Positions 1-10,170 of a stretch of DNA of 64,000 nt are shown here, piece after piece. The position numbers were made by a program, and so were the translations under genes. Position 1 is the stretch's first letter, and each line of letters begins with the position of its first letter. This DNA comes from Apteryx mantelli (Eukaryota; Chordata; Aves; Apterygiformes; Apterygidae), in assembly GCF_036417845.1 (NCBI RefSeq), contig NC_089994.1, positions 17,378,001-17,442,000 of the forward strand, written 5' to 3'. Below the pieces are notes generated by a model. It did not search any database. It worked only from the letters and a program-made list of their open reading frames with translations, and was not told the origin of the DNA.

Positions 1-1975
1 GGTCCGAGAGGGGGTTTTGGTGATGCCGAGCCAAATATTGCCTCGGGAGCAGCGGTTTCCCGGTGCGACCCCGGAGGCCAGCCGGCACCGCGGGAGCCGC
101 GCAGGGGCAGGTTTTCAGGACGGGGGTGAGACCGGCGCTGCTGGCACCCTCCTCCGTGCGCGGCTCGAGCCCCGCGCGGCGCCCGACGGTGAGGGATGCC
201 TCCCGGGAAAGCTCGTCTCATCTCGTCTCGCTTGAAGACGTGAAAGCCGAGTCGTCGGCAGAGATAAGCATTTCAAAGAAGTTAAAAATAGTATGGAGTT
301 TAGCAGAAAAGCGAGCCAAGAAAGCCAGTCTTTTCCTGATGTTTTCCACGGGCCCAGGCAGGCCTCAGCATGCAGAGGAGGCCTGGGCTGGGGGCGGTGT
401 GCGACGGGGGACCTGGGCAGACCTTCCACCGTGCAGCGAGGCTGTAGCTGTGCTTTTGGCATGCTCAACTGAGGCAGGAAACCTCCTCCATCCAGTGCCC
501 ATACTCAAGCCCAGGGCAAACGTATAATCCTGCGGAGACGCTTAGTGCTGCTGTCATTAGGTTTCAGAGTGAACAGCCTCTGTGTGCAGAGTGCGGTAGT
601 GGCGCGTTGATGTGCAGCAAGAGAGACCGGAGTCTTGCTCTGAGTCAGGTGCAGAGATTTCTTTCGCGGTTCTGGGGGCTGGGACGTGCCAGCTCTCCAA
701 CCCCGAGAGCCCCCCAGCAAGGTTTTGGGGGGGGAGCCGAGCGCTGCCAAGCCCCGCACGGACGCGGGGTTGGATGAGGCACGCGAAAGGACGGGTGCAC
801 ATGTCGGGAGGCGAAATGGCCAGCTCGGGCGGGTTGGAGGCTGTCGTTTACTGCGGCGCTCGCGGACTCCCGGGCAGCGGCTGGGCCGGGCCGGGGGCGA
901 AGGCGGTGGGATGCCCCGCGCGGCCGTGCTGCCGCCGTGCGGAGGCAGCGACAGGCGGGTGCATGGCCTCACCCCGGGTATCCCAGTGGCCTGGAAATCC
1001 CTGTCCCGGCCAAGGGCAAGGAAACGGACGAAGAGGCCACGGGGAAAAATGAATTAAAGGAAGAGAGGAGGGGGCTGCGATTCGGAAACCGGAGCCAGGG
1101 AAAAGCAGTGCACAAGGAAAGGGAAAGGCATTGACGGAGGAAAAAGCCAGGGCTGCTGGGAGGTTGCGAAGCCGAGAAACTCCCCAAGCCACGCGCTGCC
1201 GAGACGTCCACGGGCCGGCAGAGCGACGCGCTGCCAGCTCTCCCCGTGCCCGACACCGGCGTGCTGCCGGCGAGGCCAGGGGGTGCCCAGGCAGCCGGGC
1301 GGTCCCTTTGGGAATAACTTGGGTGCAAGTGCCCGGGGACGAGCGCAGGGACGAGGGGCGGCGCGGACGCCCGGGGCTCGGCGCTGGCACGGCCGATGTC
1401 CTGCACCTCCCACGCTGTCCGTCGCCCCTTGCTCTCCGCTCCCTCCATCCCCGCGGGAGCTCTGCTGCCCTGTTCCCGAGCTAAACCCGGCGTCGCTGCC
1501 CGCACGATGGGGCCCTGGTGTCCTGGGAAGCGTTTATTCCTCAGCAAAGGCGACGGCTCGCGGCGGCGGGGCCGGGGTGGACGTGATTGCGTGCCGTGGT
1601 CTCCTGGAAACTGCGAAAACCTCCCGCAGGTCGTGAGCGCGGGATGTGGCTTCCCATTTGCGCGAGAGGCGGCGTGGGGAAAATCCCGGTGCGCAGAGGG
1701 GCCAGCGGCAGCACCCACCTTTCCGGCCCCCCGGAGCGCCTGGGCGGGATGGGAACCGGCATGCAGGAGGCACGCGGGCACCTGCGGGGCTCGTCGGCAC
1801 CACGATGCCTTTTCCCTCTCGTTCTCGGAAAGCTTTTCCGCCTTCCTCCTTCAGCAGCCGGGAGAGGACGTCCCCGCGGTGGCCGTGGCCCCTGCGTTTC
1901 TGCGCGGCTCGCGTTAATCGAGGCGGCCGCGCCACGTCGCGTGGCGAAAGCTTTCCTGCCCTGCGCCTGCATGCT

Positions 1976-1993
1976 GGGGGGGGGGGGGGGGGG
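1976..1993 (+). repeat. Poly-G run (18 G)
   Basis: An uninterrupted run of 18 G. Runs like this can form G-quadruplexes and are prone to length errors in assemblies, so the exact count is uncertain. Confidence 0.9.
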
Positions 1994-4116
1994 CTGTGCT
2001 TTTCCAAAAAGCCCCAAATATCCTCGCTGGAAGGCTGCGCGGGAGGGGGTGCAGTGGAGCCGGCAAAGCCGTTCCCCCGAGACGGGTGACTTTCTTTTAA
2101 CTTATTCCTTGCATCGCGAGCAAGAAGCAGAGGGGGAAAGGTGTGTTTGTGGGTTTTGCCAGAGGCTCTCTGCAAAGAGGAAGAGCATCTCGCGGTGCTG
2201 AGCGTGCCCGGGGTGCAGCGAGGCGCTCAGCGGCGCTCCCACGAGCCCGGCGGCCCGGGACCGAGGCGGCCAGGGCTCGAACCACACGTAAACACCGGTA
2301 TTAAAGAAAGTAAACGGTGAAGGAGCTGCGGTAATATTTGTTAGTGGAGATTTTTCAAGCCGGAAACGCGGCGGCTCCTCTGCGCTCTCGCTGGAGCGGC
2401 TCGAAGCCTCAACGCCGGAGCGCAGCTGTGACCTTGGCGTCACCTTGGTGTCTCGCTTCCAGCGCGACCACAGCACCGCCGCCGAGCCCAGCCGGCAGCT
2501 TGCACCTTCCTAGGCTTGGCAGAGGCTGGCAAAACCCACTTTCTCCCGGTTGCCGTGCCCTCTCCGGGCTCCGGCAGAGCGCAAGGGCACCCGCGGGAAA
2601 ATCCCCGGGCTCGTTCCCGCGCTCCTTCCCGGGCTCGTTCCCGGGGCTGGGGTGGCTGGTGCCAGCAGCTGGGTGGCGAGCGGAGGGGCTGTGCACCCTC
2701 GTGCCGCGGTCGCCGTGGCTTTTTTCCCCTGCCCCGTGAGCGCCGCTTCCCGTGAGCGCCGCGCGGAGCCTGTTTTCTAAGAAACCGGCTAAAAAGGGCC
2801 GGCAGGAAGGGGCCGCGCGCAGCCTTGCCGCCGGCTCACCGCCCCGCCAGAAATCGCCGTGCAGGCGGCTCACCGAGAGCGCCGCCGCCACCGCCACCGT
2901 CCGCGGGGTTATTCCTGCCTGGGGAGGTCGGCGCCGCCCCGGCGGGATGCGTCCCGGAGGGGCCGAGGCTGCCGGCCGGCGGGGCTGCGGGCTCTGCTCC
3001 CGTCCCCGTAACGCGCCTGCTCGGGGCCAGCTCTGCTCTGCCGGGCCGGGAGCGCGTCTCCGCGCAGGTTTCAGCTGGGCTCCTGCTCCGGATGCTCCGA
3101 GCCCGGCCAGGGCCACGGAGCATCCGAGGTTTCTTTTGCACAGGAAAACCCTGGAGGCGTTTTTCCTCCAGCTCCCAGTTTGCACTGTGTTCCCTGACCT
3201 GCCGGTGGGTGTTGCTGAGGCCGGGACCCGTCTGGGCCACTTCTGGCCTGGCTAAAGCTTTTTTTTTTTAATATTTTTAAACTCTCTTTGCAAAGAATCG
3301 CCCGCAAAAAGACAAATATCAAAAATAAAAATGATCAGCGTTCAGCAAACCACAAGTGGGAGGAAGCCGCTCTAACGCACTAATTCTAAGTAGGGTCCTG
3401 AGGCCGCGGGAGGGAGGGGATGGAGCTGGCAGCCCAGCGGGGTCCACCCTAACGAGCTCGCAGCCCGGCTAACGAAGGGCTTTGGGGAAAGTGCCCCAAA
3501 CCCCAGCCTGAACGGGGGGAGTTGCTGAGATCACACGTCCCAGCTCCATCCTTTTCCAGTGCTGCCTTCATCGCTCGGGCAACCTCCTCCTCCTCCTCTG
3601 CGCCCAGCCAGGGTGAACCCGGCTGGTCCCAGAGCAGCGCCGACCTGCCGCCGCTCGGTTAATCCCTCCTTTTAATTAATGAACGAATCCCTCGCTGCTC
3701 TGCGAGCCGGAGCCCGCGGCGGTCGGGGCCGGGCCGGCAGTGTTGAGTGTGCACTTTTGGTTACCGAGAAATCCCTTTCTCGGTAGGCTGCGCCGCGGGG
3801 CAGGGCGCCTTGCGGTGAGGCGCGCCGTTTCGGGCCGGGGGCACCGGTGCCTGCGGCAGGCGCTTCCCCGAAGCCCGGCGGCCGCGCCGGCTCCCTATCT
3901 CGCCGCTGCATCGTTTCCTTCGCGCCCCGGCCCTCTCCGCGCCTCCCCCCGCGCGCCTGCCCCGGGAGGTGCGGAGGCGAGCTCGGGCCCGGCCGCCGGC
4001 CCGGCTGCCTTCGGAGAACGCGCTTTTCCTGGAATTGCCCCCTGCGCCGGTGCCGGGAAAGCGGGAGGCCGGCGCGGCGGCCGGCTGGCTCGGGCGGCGC
4101 TGCTCAGTGGGCGCGC

Positions 4117-4192
4117 GTGCCGTGCTGTGCCGTGCTGTGCTGAGCCGTGCTGTGCCGTGCCGTGCCGTGCTGTGCCGTGCCGTGCCGTGCCG
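4117..4192 (+). repeat. GTGCC/GTGCT pentanucleotide repeat, about 15 units
   Basis: About 15 tandem five-base units, mostly GTGCC with interspersed GTGCT and one interrupted unit near 4140-4145. It sits inside the CpG-dense block. Apparent Cys/Ala/Val-rich or His/Gly/Thr-rich reading frames across it are products of the repeat, not genes. Confidence 0.9.
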
Positions 4193-4362
4193 ACGCGGCC
4201 GCCCCGGCCCCTCGCACGCGCCACGGGCGGCTTCTAAGAAGTTTGTTTCGGCGGAGCGCGGCGCCGATAAGGGCTGGTGCTGCGCGGGGCGCTTCCGGCC
4301 CCGGAGTACACCGAGTGCTCGGTCGAGAGTGAGAGCGGCGGAGAGGAAGCGGGAAGGAATGG

Positions 4363-4398
4363 AAAAAAAAAAAACGAAGAAAAAAAAAAAAAAAAAAA
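4363..4398 (+). repeat. A-rich purine tract
   Basis: A12, then CGAAG, then A19. It stands out in otherwise GC-rich DNA. It may be the remnant of a retroposon tail or a slippage product; the flanks show no recognisable element. Confidence 0.8.
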
Positions 4399-5825
4399 GC
4401 CCCGAGCGAAGGCAGCCGCCGCACGGTTTCCAGCGCCTGCAGGCACCGACCTCGCTGCAGCCCCGGCTCCCGCGGAGCCTCGCGGCGTCCAGCGAACGGG
4501 CAGCGCTGCTCCGAGCGGCGATCCGGAGGGGCAGCGGCGGCAGCGGCGGCGCAGGGCGGGTGAGTCAGCCCCGGTGACGCTGCGGCCGCCGCATGAATCA
4601 TAGCCACCCAAAATTTTGCAATTTTGCTGGCAGCCGGCCCAGCCCGGGGGCTCGGGACACGTGTGCGCGCGCACGCACGGCTCGGGACCGGAGCGAGGGC
4701 CGCGGGAGCCTGCGGAGGTTTCTAAGTAGTGCCGGAGCATGGTGCAGGGTGACCCGCGGGAAATGCGCCGTGCCGGGCCATGCTGCGCATCCGGGGCTCC
4801 GGCGGGCGCTCGTGCATCCGCGGCCAGCACGTGCCCAGCCTCAGCTCGTCCGCCACGAGCCGCGACGGGCGTTCCCTGCGGCGGAGGAACCGAAAGCGGC
4901 CGCGCGGGGTATTATTAGAGTTTATGGAAGCGTTTGCTCAGCGTTTTGTCGGGCGCCTGCGTCAGAGCAAAACCGCCCGGGCGGCGGGGAGCCGTCGGCA
5001 CGCCACCGCCGCGTGTGTCCGCGGGGCGCCTCCCGCCGAGGCGGCCGGCTGCACCGCTCGGCGGCGGGACGTGCGGCCGCGGGCGTCCCCGGGGCTTTCG
5101 GAGCGAAAGGAGGGATCCTCCCGGTGGGTCTCGGGGATGGCGTGGACCCGCCACCACGTATCCGTGGTTTTGGGCAGCTCCTTGCTCCGAGCTGCCCGTG
5201 AGCTGGGCCCCGCTGCTCCGGCAGCTCCCCTAGCCTAGAAATCCTGGCTAACGGCAGGCAGAGCCCCACGTCTCCTGCGCCACTGTCCTGGCTGAAGCCG
5301 GGATCCCGCGGGTGCTCCGACGGCGCTTCCCTGCGTTGGGAGCCGAATAACGCGGCAGCGTCCCCGCCGCGGCAGCGCAGCCCATAGCACCAGCCCTTGG
5401 CTCCCGCTCGGAGGCGCCGGCTGCAGAATAAAATAAATGAATGGCAGGGGTGGAAAATAGCCGGGTTTTATTAAGCTGAACCTTCGCCCTCGCCGGGATC
5501 GGAGGCCTTGGGGCCCCGGTGCGGTGAGCAGCAGCGAGGCAGCCCCGAGTTCGGCTCGGCAGCGCCTCCCGTCGGGGTCCGGCACAGGGATGCCAAAGGC
5601 ACCGCTCCGGCAGCTGCCAGTCGTGGGAAAACTCCGACTCCCAGCTGCTGGAAAGCCGTGCGGCTCATCCCCGAAAACCTTCCGGTGTTGCTTTAGGGGT
5701 CGGATCTCGCCTTGGCCGCCCCGTATGCGGGTGCCGCCGCGTTCGCGGTCCCCGGGAAGCTCCGGGGCGCGCTCAGCCCCCTTGCGCCGATGGGGGGGCT
5801 CAGCCGCCGCGTCCCCTCTCCGCAG

Positions 5826-5927
5826 GCCTCCAAGCCCAAGCTGCACGCCGCCTGCTCCGCCGTGCGGGAGGTGCGGAGGTGCACGCGCCTCGAGATGCCC
5901 GACAACCTCCACACCTTCGTCCTCAAG
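5826..5927 (+). CDS. SH2B3: SH2B3 exon: PH domain, middle part
   Basis: 34 codons in phase 0. The acceptor is CGCAG before GCCTCC and the donor is AAG/GTAGG. It encodes residues from [10 protein letters not shown] to [16 protein letters not shown], matching the SH2B3 PH-domain core, where human has [16 protein letters not shown]. The frame is open upstream of the acceptor, with an ATG at 5790, but the acceptor and family alignment mark the exon start. Confidence 0.95.
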
Positions 5928-8192
5928 GTAGGAGCCGCAGCCGGAGCCGGAGCCGCGGCCGGGCTGGGGGAGGCGGGAGCCGAGCCGGGGGGGGGGGGGG
6001 GGGGGGGGGGATGCGTCCCCGCCGCCTCTCTAACGCCGCCGGCTCCCAGGTGCACGACGCCACCGACGTGCTGTTCGAGGCCGGGGACGAGCAGCAGCTC
6101 AGCTCCTGGACGGCCGAGATCCGCGAGTGCGCCAGCCGAGGGTAAGCGAGCGCCCGCCAGCGCGTCCCTGCATCCCGGGGGTGCAGGGGGGGCTCCATCC
6201 CGGGAGGGGGCTTTACCGGGGGCCCCCGCGCCGCTCAGCCCGGCTTCTCGGCAGGTCCGACGCGGGCGACCCGGAGCTCCTCGCCGGCCGGCGCCCCGAT
6301 CCGGCAGCCGCCACCGCCGCCGGCAGCACCGACTCCCTCCACCAAGGTGAGGGCCGAGGGGTCCCCGCTCCGGCACGCCGGCCGCCCCCATCGCCGGGGC
6401 TGGTGGCCGCGGAGGGGGGACGGGGATGCCGGGCCGGGCGCTCAGCCGCGCTCTCCGCCGCAGGGCCGACGCAGCAGGGCGGCGGCGGTGGGGGCGGCGG
6501 TGGCGGCGAGCCGGCGGGCCCCAGGACGGAGCAGTTCCTGGCCGCCTTCCCCTGGTTCCACGGCCCCATCTCCCGCGTGAAGGCGGCTCAGCTGGTGCAG
6601 CTGGGGGGCCCCGAGGGCCACGGCGTCTTCCTGGTGCGGCAGAGCGAGACGCGCCGCGGCGAATACGTGCTCACCTTCAACTTCCAGGGCAGAGCCAAGG
6701 TACCGGCGCGGGGGGGAGCAGGCACTCCCGCGGCAGAGCCGTTTGTCCCCTCCCAAAGTGTCCATCTGTCTGTCCCCCCCCCTGCCCCAGCGAGGGTGCC
6801 CGCGGGAGGCTGACGGCTCCGTGCTGCCCGCAGCACCTGCGGCTGTCGCTGATGGAGCGGGGCCAGTGCCGCGTGCAGCACCTGCGCTTCTCCTCCATCG
6901 TGGAGATGCTGCACCACTTCCAACGGTATCCCATCCCCCTGGAGTGCGGGGCGGCCTGCGACGTCCGGCTCGCCAGCTACGTCGTCGTCGTGCCCCAGGC
7001 GCAAGGTAGGGGGTGGGGGGGTGGGGGGGGATGCGTGGGGCCAGGTCTGGGCTTGGGAAAGGCTCGGACTGGCCGGCGGAGGAAGAGGAAGCATCCGGGC
7101 AGGGACACGAAAGGTGACTCCCAAGCTCCGGCTTCCTCTTTCGAGAAAGGAGAAGCCACCCCAAACCGCCGACCGCAGGGGCCGCTCCGGCCACTTCCTG
7201 CTCCCGCGGCACCCGGGGTGGTGGCAGCACGGGATGCGCTGGGGGCACGTGGCGAGCCGGCACCGCTGGGGCACGGGGGCCACAACACCCCCTGCCCGCA
7301 GCCGCCTGGCTCCCTCCTGCTGCCAGTATTTCCCCCCTGCAGCCAGTATTTATTTCCCCCCTGCAGCCAGTATTTCCCTCTGCAGCCAGTATTTCCCCCT
7401 GCAGCCAGTATTTCCCTCTGCAGCCAGTATTTCCCCCTGCAGCCAGTATTTCCCCCTGCAGCCAATTTCCCCCCCTGCAGCCAGTATTTCCCCCCTGCAG
7501 CCAGTATTTCCCCCCTGCAGCCAGTATTTCCCCCCCTGCTGCCAGTATTTCCCCCTGCAGCCAGTATTTCCCCCCCCTGCAGCCAGTATTTCCCCCCCTG
7601 CAGCCAGTATTTCCCCCTGCAGCCAGTATTTCCCTCTGCAGCCAGTATTTCCCCCCCTGCAGCCAGTATTTCCCTCTGCAGCCAGTATTTCCCCCCCTGC
7701 AGCCAGTATTTCCCTCTGCAGCCGCTATTTCCCCCTGCAGCTAGGTAAAATCTGGCTCTTTTTCCCAGCTCCTTTTGCCAGCTTGGTCCCGATCCCGGCT
7801 TGCAGCTGGCACTGCCAGTGCGAGCACCTGGCTCGACGTCTGGCTGCAGCAGCAGCTGGTGGCGGCGGCGATGCTGCCGGGGGAGCAGCTAACCGACCGC
7901 AGCTCTCCGCCCTTCTCCCGCAGCTCCCGGCGCCGGCAGCACCATCCCTCTCCCCCTGCCCGTCCCCGGCTGGAGCTCCGACACGGAACCCTGCTGCCCC
8001 CGGGCCCGCGGCCCCGACGAGCCGCCGCCGCCGCCGCCGGAGCAGATCTTCCACGTGGTGCCGCTGGCGGCGGAGCGGGCGCCCAGCCCGGCCATGGCCC
8101 CCGGCGCCCGGCCGCGCGAGGCGGACGACGAGGCGGACAGCCCGGGCCGGGGCCGCCTCCGCGCCGTCGACAATCAGTACACGCCGCTCTGA
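5826..8192 (+). CDS. SH2B3: SH2B adaptor protein 3 (LNK), 3' part, six coding exons
   Basis: SH2B3 is a cytoplasmic adaptor whose SH2 domain binds phosphotyrosines on JAK2 and cytokine/kinase receptors and dampens their signalling, chiefly in blood and vascular cells. Joined exons are 5826-5927, 6050-6141, 6255-6346, 6464-6699, 6834-7005 and 7924-8192. They give 320 codons in one open frame ending at TGA 8190-8192, with GT-AG introns throughout. Residues 1-64 (window numbering) are the end of the PH domain, about 65-125 a low-complexity linker, about 126-225 the SH2 domain with the FLVR arginine at 154, and 226-320 a Pro/Arg-rich tail ending in the conserved Y317-TPL. The N-terminal dimerisation domain and the start of the PH domain are outside the window. 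The short tail and the ATXN2 neighbour argue for SH2B3 over SH2B1 or SH2B2. GC at third codon positions is extreme. Confidence 0.95.
5987..6010 (+). repeat. Poly-G run (24 G) inside a 122-bp SH2B3 intron
   Basis: 24 consecutive G in the 122-base intron 5928-6049, which is otherwise GGAGCC-rich. The run takes up a fifth of the intron and lies between a normal donor and acceptor. Its length is probably variable or misassembled. Confidence 0.9.
6050..6141 (+). CDS. SH2B3: SH2B3 exon: PH domain, C-terminal helix
   Basis: 92 bases, beginning in phase 0 and ending with two bases of a split Gly codon. It encodes [17 protein letters not shown], then [13 protein letters not shown]. The last part is the C-terminal PH helix with its conserved Trp; human has IIFEVGDEQQLNSW. 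Acceptor CCCAG, donor GG/GTAAGC. Confidence 0.95.
6255..6346 (+). CDS. SH2B3: SH2B3 exon: PH-SH2 linker
   Basis: 92 bases encoding an Asp/Ala/Arg/Pro-rich linker that ends GSTDSLHQ, matching human GSTDSLNQ. Acceptor CGGCAG, donor CAAG/GTGAGG. The middle is poorly conserved and alanine-rich, in line with the GC bias of the gene. Confidence 0.9.
6464..6699 (+). CDS. SH2B3: SH2B3 exon: polyglycine linker and N-terminal half of SH2 domain
   Basis: 236 bases. After PTQQ come ten consecutive glycines (6478-6507), absent in human. The SH2 domain then begins at [17 protein letters not shown] and includes [19 protein letters not shown] with the phosphotyrosine-binding arginine of FLVR intact. Acceptor CCGCAG, donor AAG/GTACC. 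Confidence 0.96.
6478..6507 (+). repeat. SH2B3: Coding GGN repeat (Gly10)
   Basis: Ten glycine codons in a row, mainly GGC with GGT and GGG, in the linker just before the SH2 domain. The mixed codons suggest a tract that is not purely a recent slippage product. Confidence 0.9.
6834..7005 (+). CDS. SH2B3: SH2B3 exon: C-terminal half of SH2 domain
   Basis: 172 bases encoding [17 protein letters not shown], then [18 protein letters not shown] and [17 protein letters not shown], nearly identical to human SH2B3. Acceptor CCCGCAG, donor CAAG/GTAGGG. Confidence 0.96.
7006..7923 (+). other. SH2B3: Last SH2B3 intron, largely a minisatellite
   Basis: 918 bases from donor GTAGGG to acceptor CTTCTCCCGCAG. 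The first 300 bases are ordinary GC-rich intron, the middle is the 20-bp minisatellite (7322-7741), and the final 180 bases carry the authentic pyrimidine tract. Long frames through the repeat are not coding. Confidence 0.85.
7322..7741 (+). repeat. 20-bp minisatellite, about 21 copies, with a PstI site per unit
   Basis: About 21 tandem copies of a 19-24-bp unit reading CCAGTATTT, then a C/T tract, then CTGCAG. Copies differ mainly in C-tract length and in CCCTC versus CCCCC; one has an extra TATTT and one lacks GT. Nearly every unit holds CTGCAG. Each unit also resembles a 3' splice site, with a pyrimidine tract followed by CAG. Confidence 0.95.
7924..8192 (+). CDS. SH2B3: SH2B3 terminal coding exon
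   Basis: 269 bases encoding the C-terminal tail. It contains six prolines in a row followed by EQIFHVVP (human EQIFHLVP) and ends AVDNQYTPL before TGA (human AIDNQYTPL). The tyrosine of YTPL is the conserved C-terminal phosphosite of the SH2B family, linked to CBL recruitment in the relative APS/SH2B2. The segment between is Ala/Pro/Arg-rich and diverged. Confidence 0.95.
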
Positions 8193-9301
8193 CCGGGCGC
8201 CGCGCCGCCCCGCCGTGCACTTTCGCGTGCAGAAGGCACCGAGACCTTCTGGGAATCAAGGAAGGGGAAAGAAAAATAGCTGTAACTCTTTTCTTCCTTC
8301 TGGTTAGGGTTATATATATATATAATTATTTTTTTTTTGCAAGGAAGGGGGTAATTTTTCACTCCTATATGGGTGTGCTCCCTCTATTTGGCCTGTTAAA
8401 GGGCCTTTTTTTTTGTTGTTATTATCAAAGCTTTCTGGTTACTGTTTACACACGCCGTTCCCGGCCGCGCTCCGGGCGTGCGGCAGCTTTGCCTCCGCGG
8501 CCGCCGGCGCCATCCGTGCAGCGGATGCGTCGCAGTCGGTGGCGGCCTCCCGCCTGTCTTTGACATGACAGAGCCCCGGAAAGGAACCAGGGTCTTGAGT
8601 TACTCCTGCAGAATTGGGGAGAAAAAAAAAAAAAAAAAAGAAAAAAAAAAGAGGATTATAAGTTCTTCGACAAGTTGCTGGTTCGGGGCTGTGCCGCGGC
8701 AGGGAAGAGCCACTTCCTCCCGCGCCGCGAATGTGCTGCCGCTGCACAAACCCGCCAGAGAAATGCAGAACTACCGGAGCTGAGCTCTGGGTCATGCAAA
8801 GATTACATTAGCTATAAGAGTTTGTTCTTTATTTTTTAGATAAGGAGAAAACTGGCTTTTCTTGCTTTTTTTTTTTTTTTTTGCCTTTTTTTAAGAAAAA
8901 ACTAGCACAATTGCAGTCACTCCCTGCACCAGCAAAAGGCGTACGTACTTACACCCATTAGCGTTGCTAATTAAGAGGTGAACACTAACTTGTCCCTTGT
9001 TAATAATGTAACTAGTTGAGGACTAACGCGAAGACTGACATCTCTTCACAGCGAAAAATTCATCCCAGTGATGGAGGCTTTTTTTTTTTTTTTTCCTTTT
9101 TTTAAGGCACGAGTCTAAAGTGAATTTTTTTCCTGCAAAATTTTTTTTTTCTTTTCTTTTTTTAACCTCGAGTTGATTCTTACAGCACAGGCGTCCGCCC
9201 ACCCCCGCTCTTGCTTACCTTTTTCTAAAACACTGTTTAACTAATACTGGGGGTATGGTGATATTTAAAGCTATGCAAAAGGCCGCTGGCAAGCAGCGGC
9301 C

Positions 9302-9323
9302 GGGGGGGGGGGGGGGGGGGGGG
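9302..9323 (+). repeat. Poly-G run (22 G)
   Basis: 22 consecutive G, 1.1 kb after the SH2B3 stop codon and probably within its 3'UTR. It is a G-quadruplex candidate in RNA and DNA, with uncertain true length. Confidence 0.9.
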
Positions 9324-10160
9324 TTGGCTCCCATGAACTGCGTTTTCTTGTGCCTTACTCAGGCGAGGGTTATGGTTTGGCACTTCTAAGCTGTAATTAT
9401 GGATACAGCAGGCACTTTAATGCCGTGGCCTGCGTGCGGCTTTCCGGAGGGACGTTGGTTGTATGCACAGCCAGGCGCAAAGGTTGAGCGAGCCAGGGGG
9501 TGAGAAAATTAAGCTACTGCTGATGTGTTCAGGTTCCCAGGGGAGAGAAAAATACATAAATAAGTAAATGATGCCCTCCATGCCGTGACCTCGCGGCACC
9601 CGGCACCGGGCAGGCAAGCCGCTTTTGAGAAGCTGCTGTTATTTTTAAGAATAAGGAAGGGGCTGAAGCCGTTGCAACATTGGCGAGGGGATGTTCGCAG
9701 GCAGCAAGCGACTTCCAGCTTTGCCCGCGGGGCCAAGAAAAAAAGGAAAGGGGGGGGGAAAAAAAAAAAAAAAACATCGGCCTCTACATGAAGTTCAGCC
9801 TTAGCCGCGTGTGCCGGGTTCTCAGCAAGATGCCGCAGAGCCAAGCTCTTCCCACGGTCAGGAATGTAAGGGCTGTTTTGCTGAAGGGTGCCAGGAAGGG
9901 CAGATGTAGCGACGGCGCTCGCCCAGCCCAGGCAGGGCCAAAGCAGCTCGCGGCCAGAAGCCGGCCAGGAGCCGCTTTATTTTTATTTTATTTTATTTTT
10001 TTTTTTTCCTCCCCTTCTGCAGCACGGCCTGAGACGGGAGGTGTAAGAGAAAACTGAACCGGACAGTGTCAAGTCCAGGGCTGCCGTACGCAGAGAGGCT
10101 GCGGGAGAAGCAAAGCGAGCCCCTGTCCTCTGCTGAAGCTTTTTGGCCACATCTGCGGCA

Positions 10161-10170
10161 TTTATTTATT
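10161..10170 (+). promoter_or_regulatory. SH2B3: AU-rich element candidate
   Basis: Contains the nonamer TTATTTATT (10162-10170), the class of element that directs mRNA decay in many cytokine-pathway transcripts. It matters only if the SH2B3 3'UTR reaches this far, which is likely but not shown. Confidence 0.35.

Larger units (their letters stand above)
3700..5250. promoter_or_regulatory. CpG-dense block with AP-1 and E-box motifs, possible internal promoter
   Basis: CpG dinucleotides are very dense here even for this GC-rich flank. Visible motifs include a perfect AP-1 site (TGAGTCA, 4561-4567), an AP-1-like ATGAATCAT (about 4593-4601) and two perfect CACGTG E-boxes (4658-4663 and 4828-4833). 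The block lies about 600-2100 bases upstream of the PH-domain exon. It could be an intronic promoter or enhancer of SH2B3, or simply part of a GC-rich isochore. Motif matches of this length occur often by chance, so the regulatory reading is an inference. Confidence 0.25.
1..5825 (+). other. SH2B3: GC-rich SH2B3 intron upstream of the PH-domain exon (left end cut)
   Basis: No exon is recognisable here. I searched by eye for the SH2B3 dimerisation domain and the start of the PH domain, which should precede the exon at 5826, and found neither, so the 5' coding exon(s) should lie left of the window. Reading frames in this stretch are long only because GC-rich DNA has few stop codons; none resembles a known family. 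The stretch holds an 18-G run (1976-1993), a GTGCY pentamer repeat (4117-4192), A runs (4363-4398) and a CpG-dense block (about 3700-5250). A consensus GATA site lies at 262-268. Calling it intron rests on the splice acceptor at 5825/5826 and on knowledge of SH2B3 gene structure. Confidence 0.6.

Noticed and set aside
848..4830. Many long frames on both strands in the left 5 kb
   Set aside because: They reflect low stop-codon density in GC-rich DNA and show no recognisable domain or signal.
5712..6350. Continuous frame through the PH exon and into neighbouring introns
   Set aside because: GC-rich introns lack stops. The clear acceptor and donor and the family alignment define the exon. The ATG at 5790 is kept only as a speculative alternative start.
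6977..8307. Long frames on both strands with repeated QYFPPAAS- or [12 protein letters not shown] peptides
   Set aside because: They come from the intronic minisatellite. The + strand frame differs from the SH2B3 frame in the last exon.
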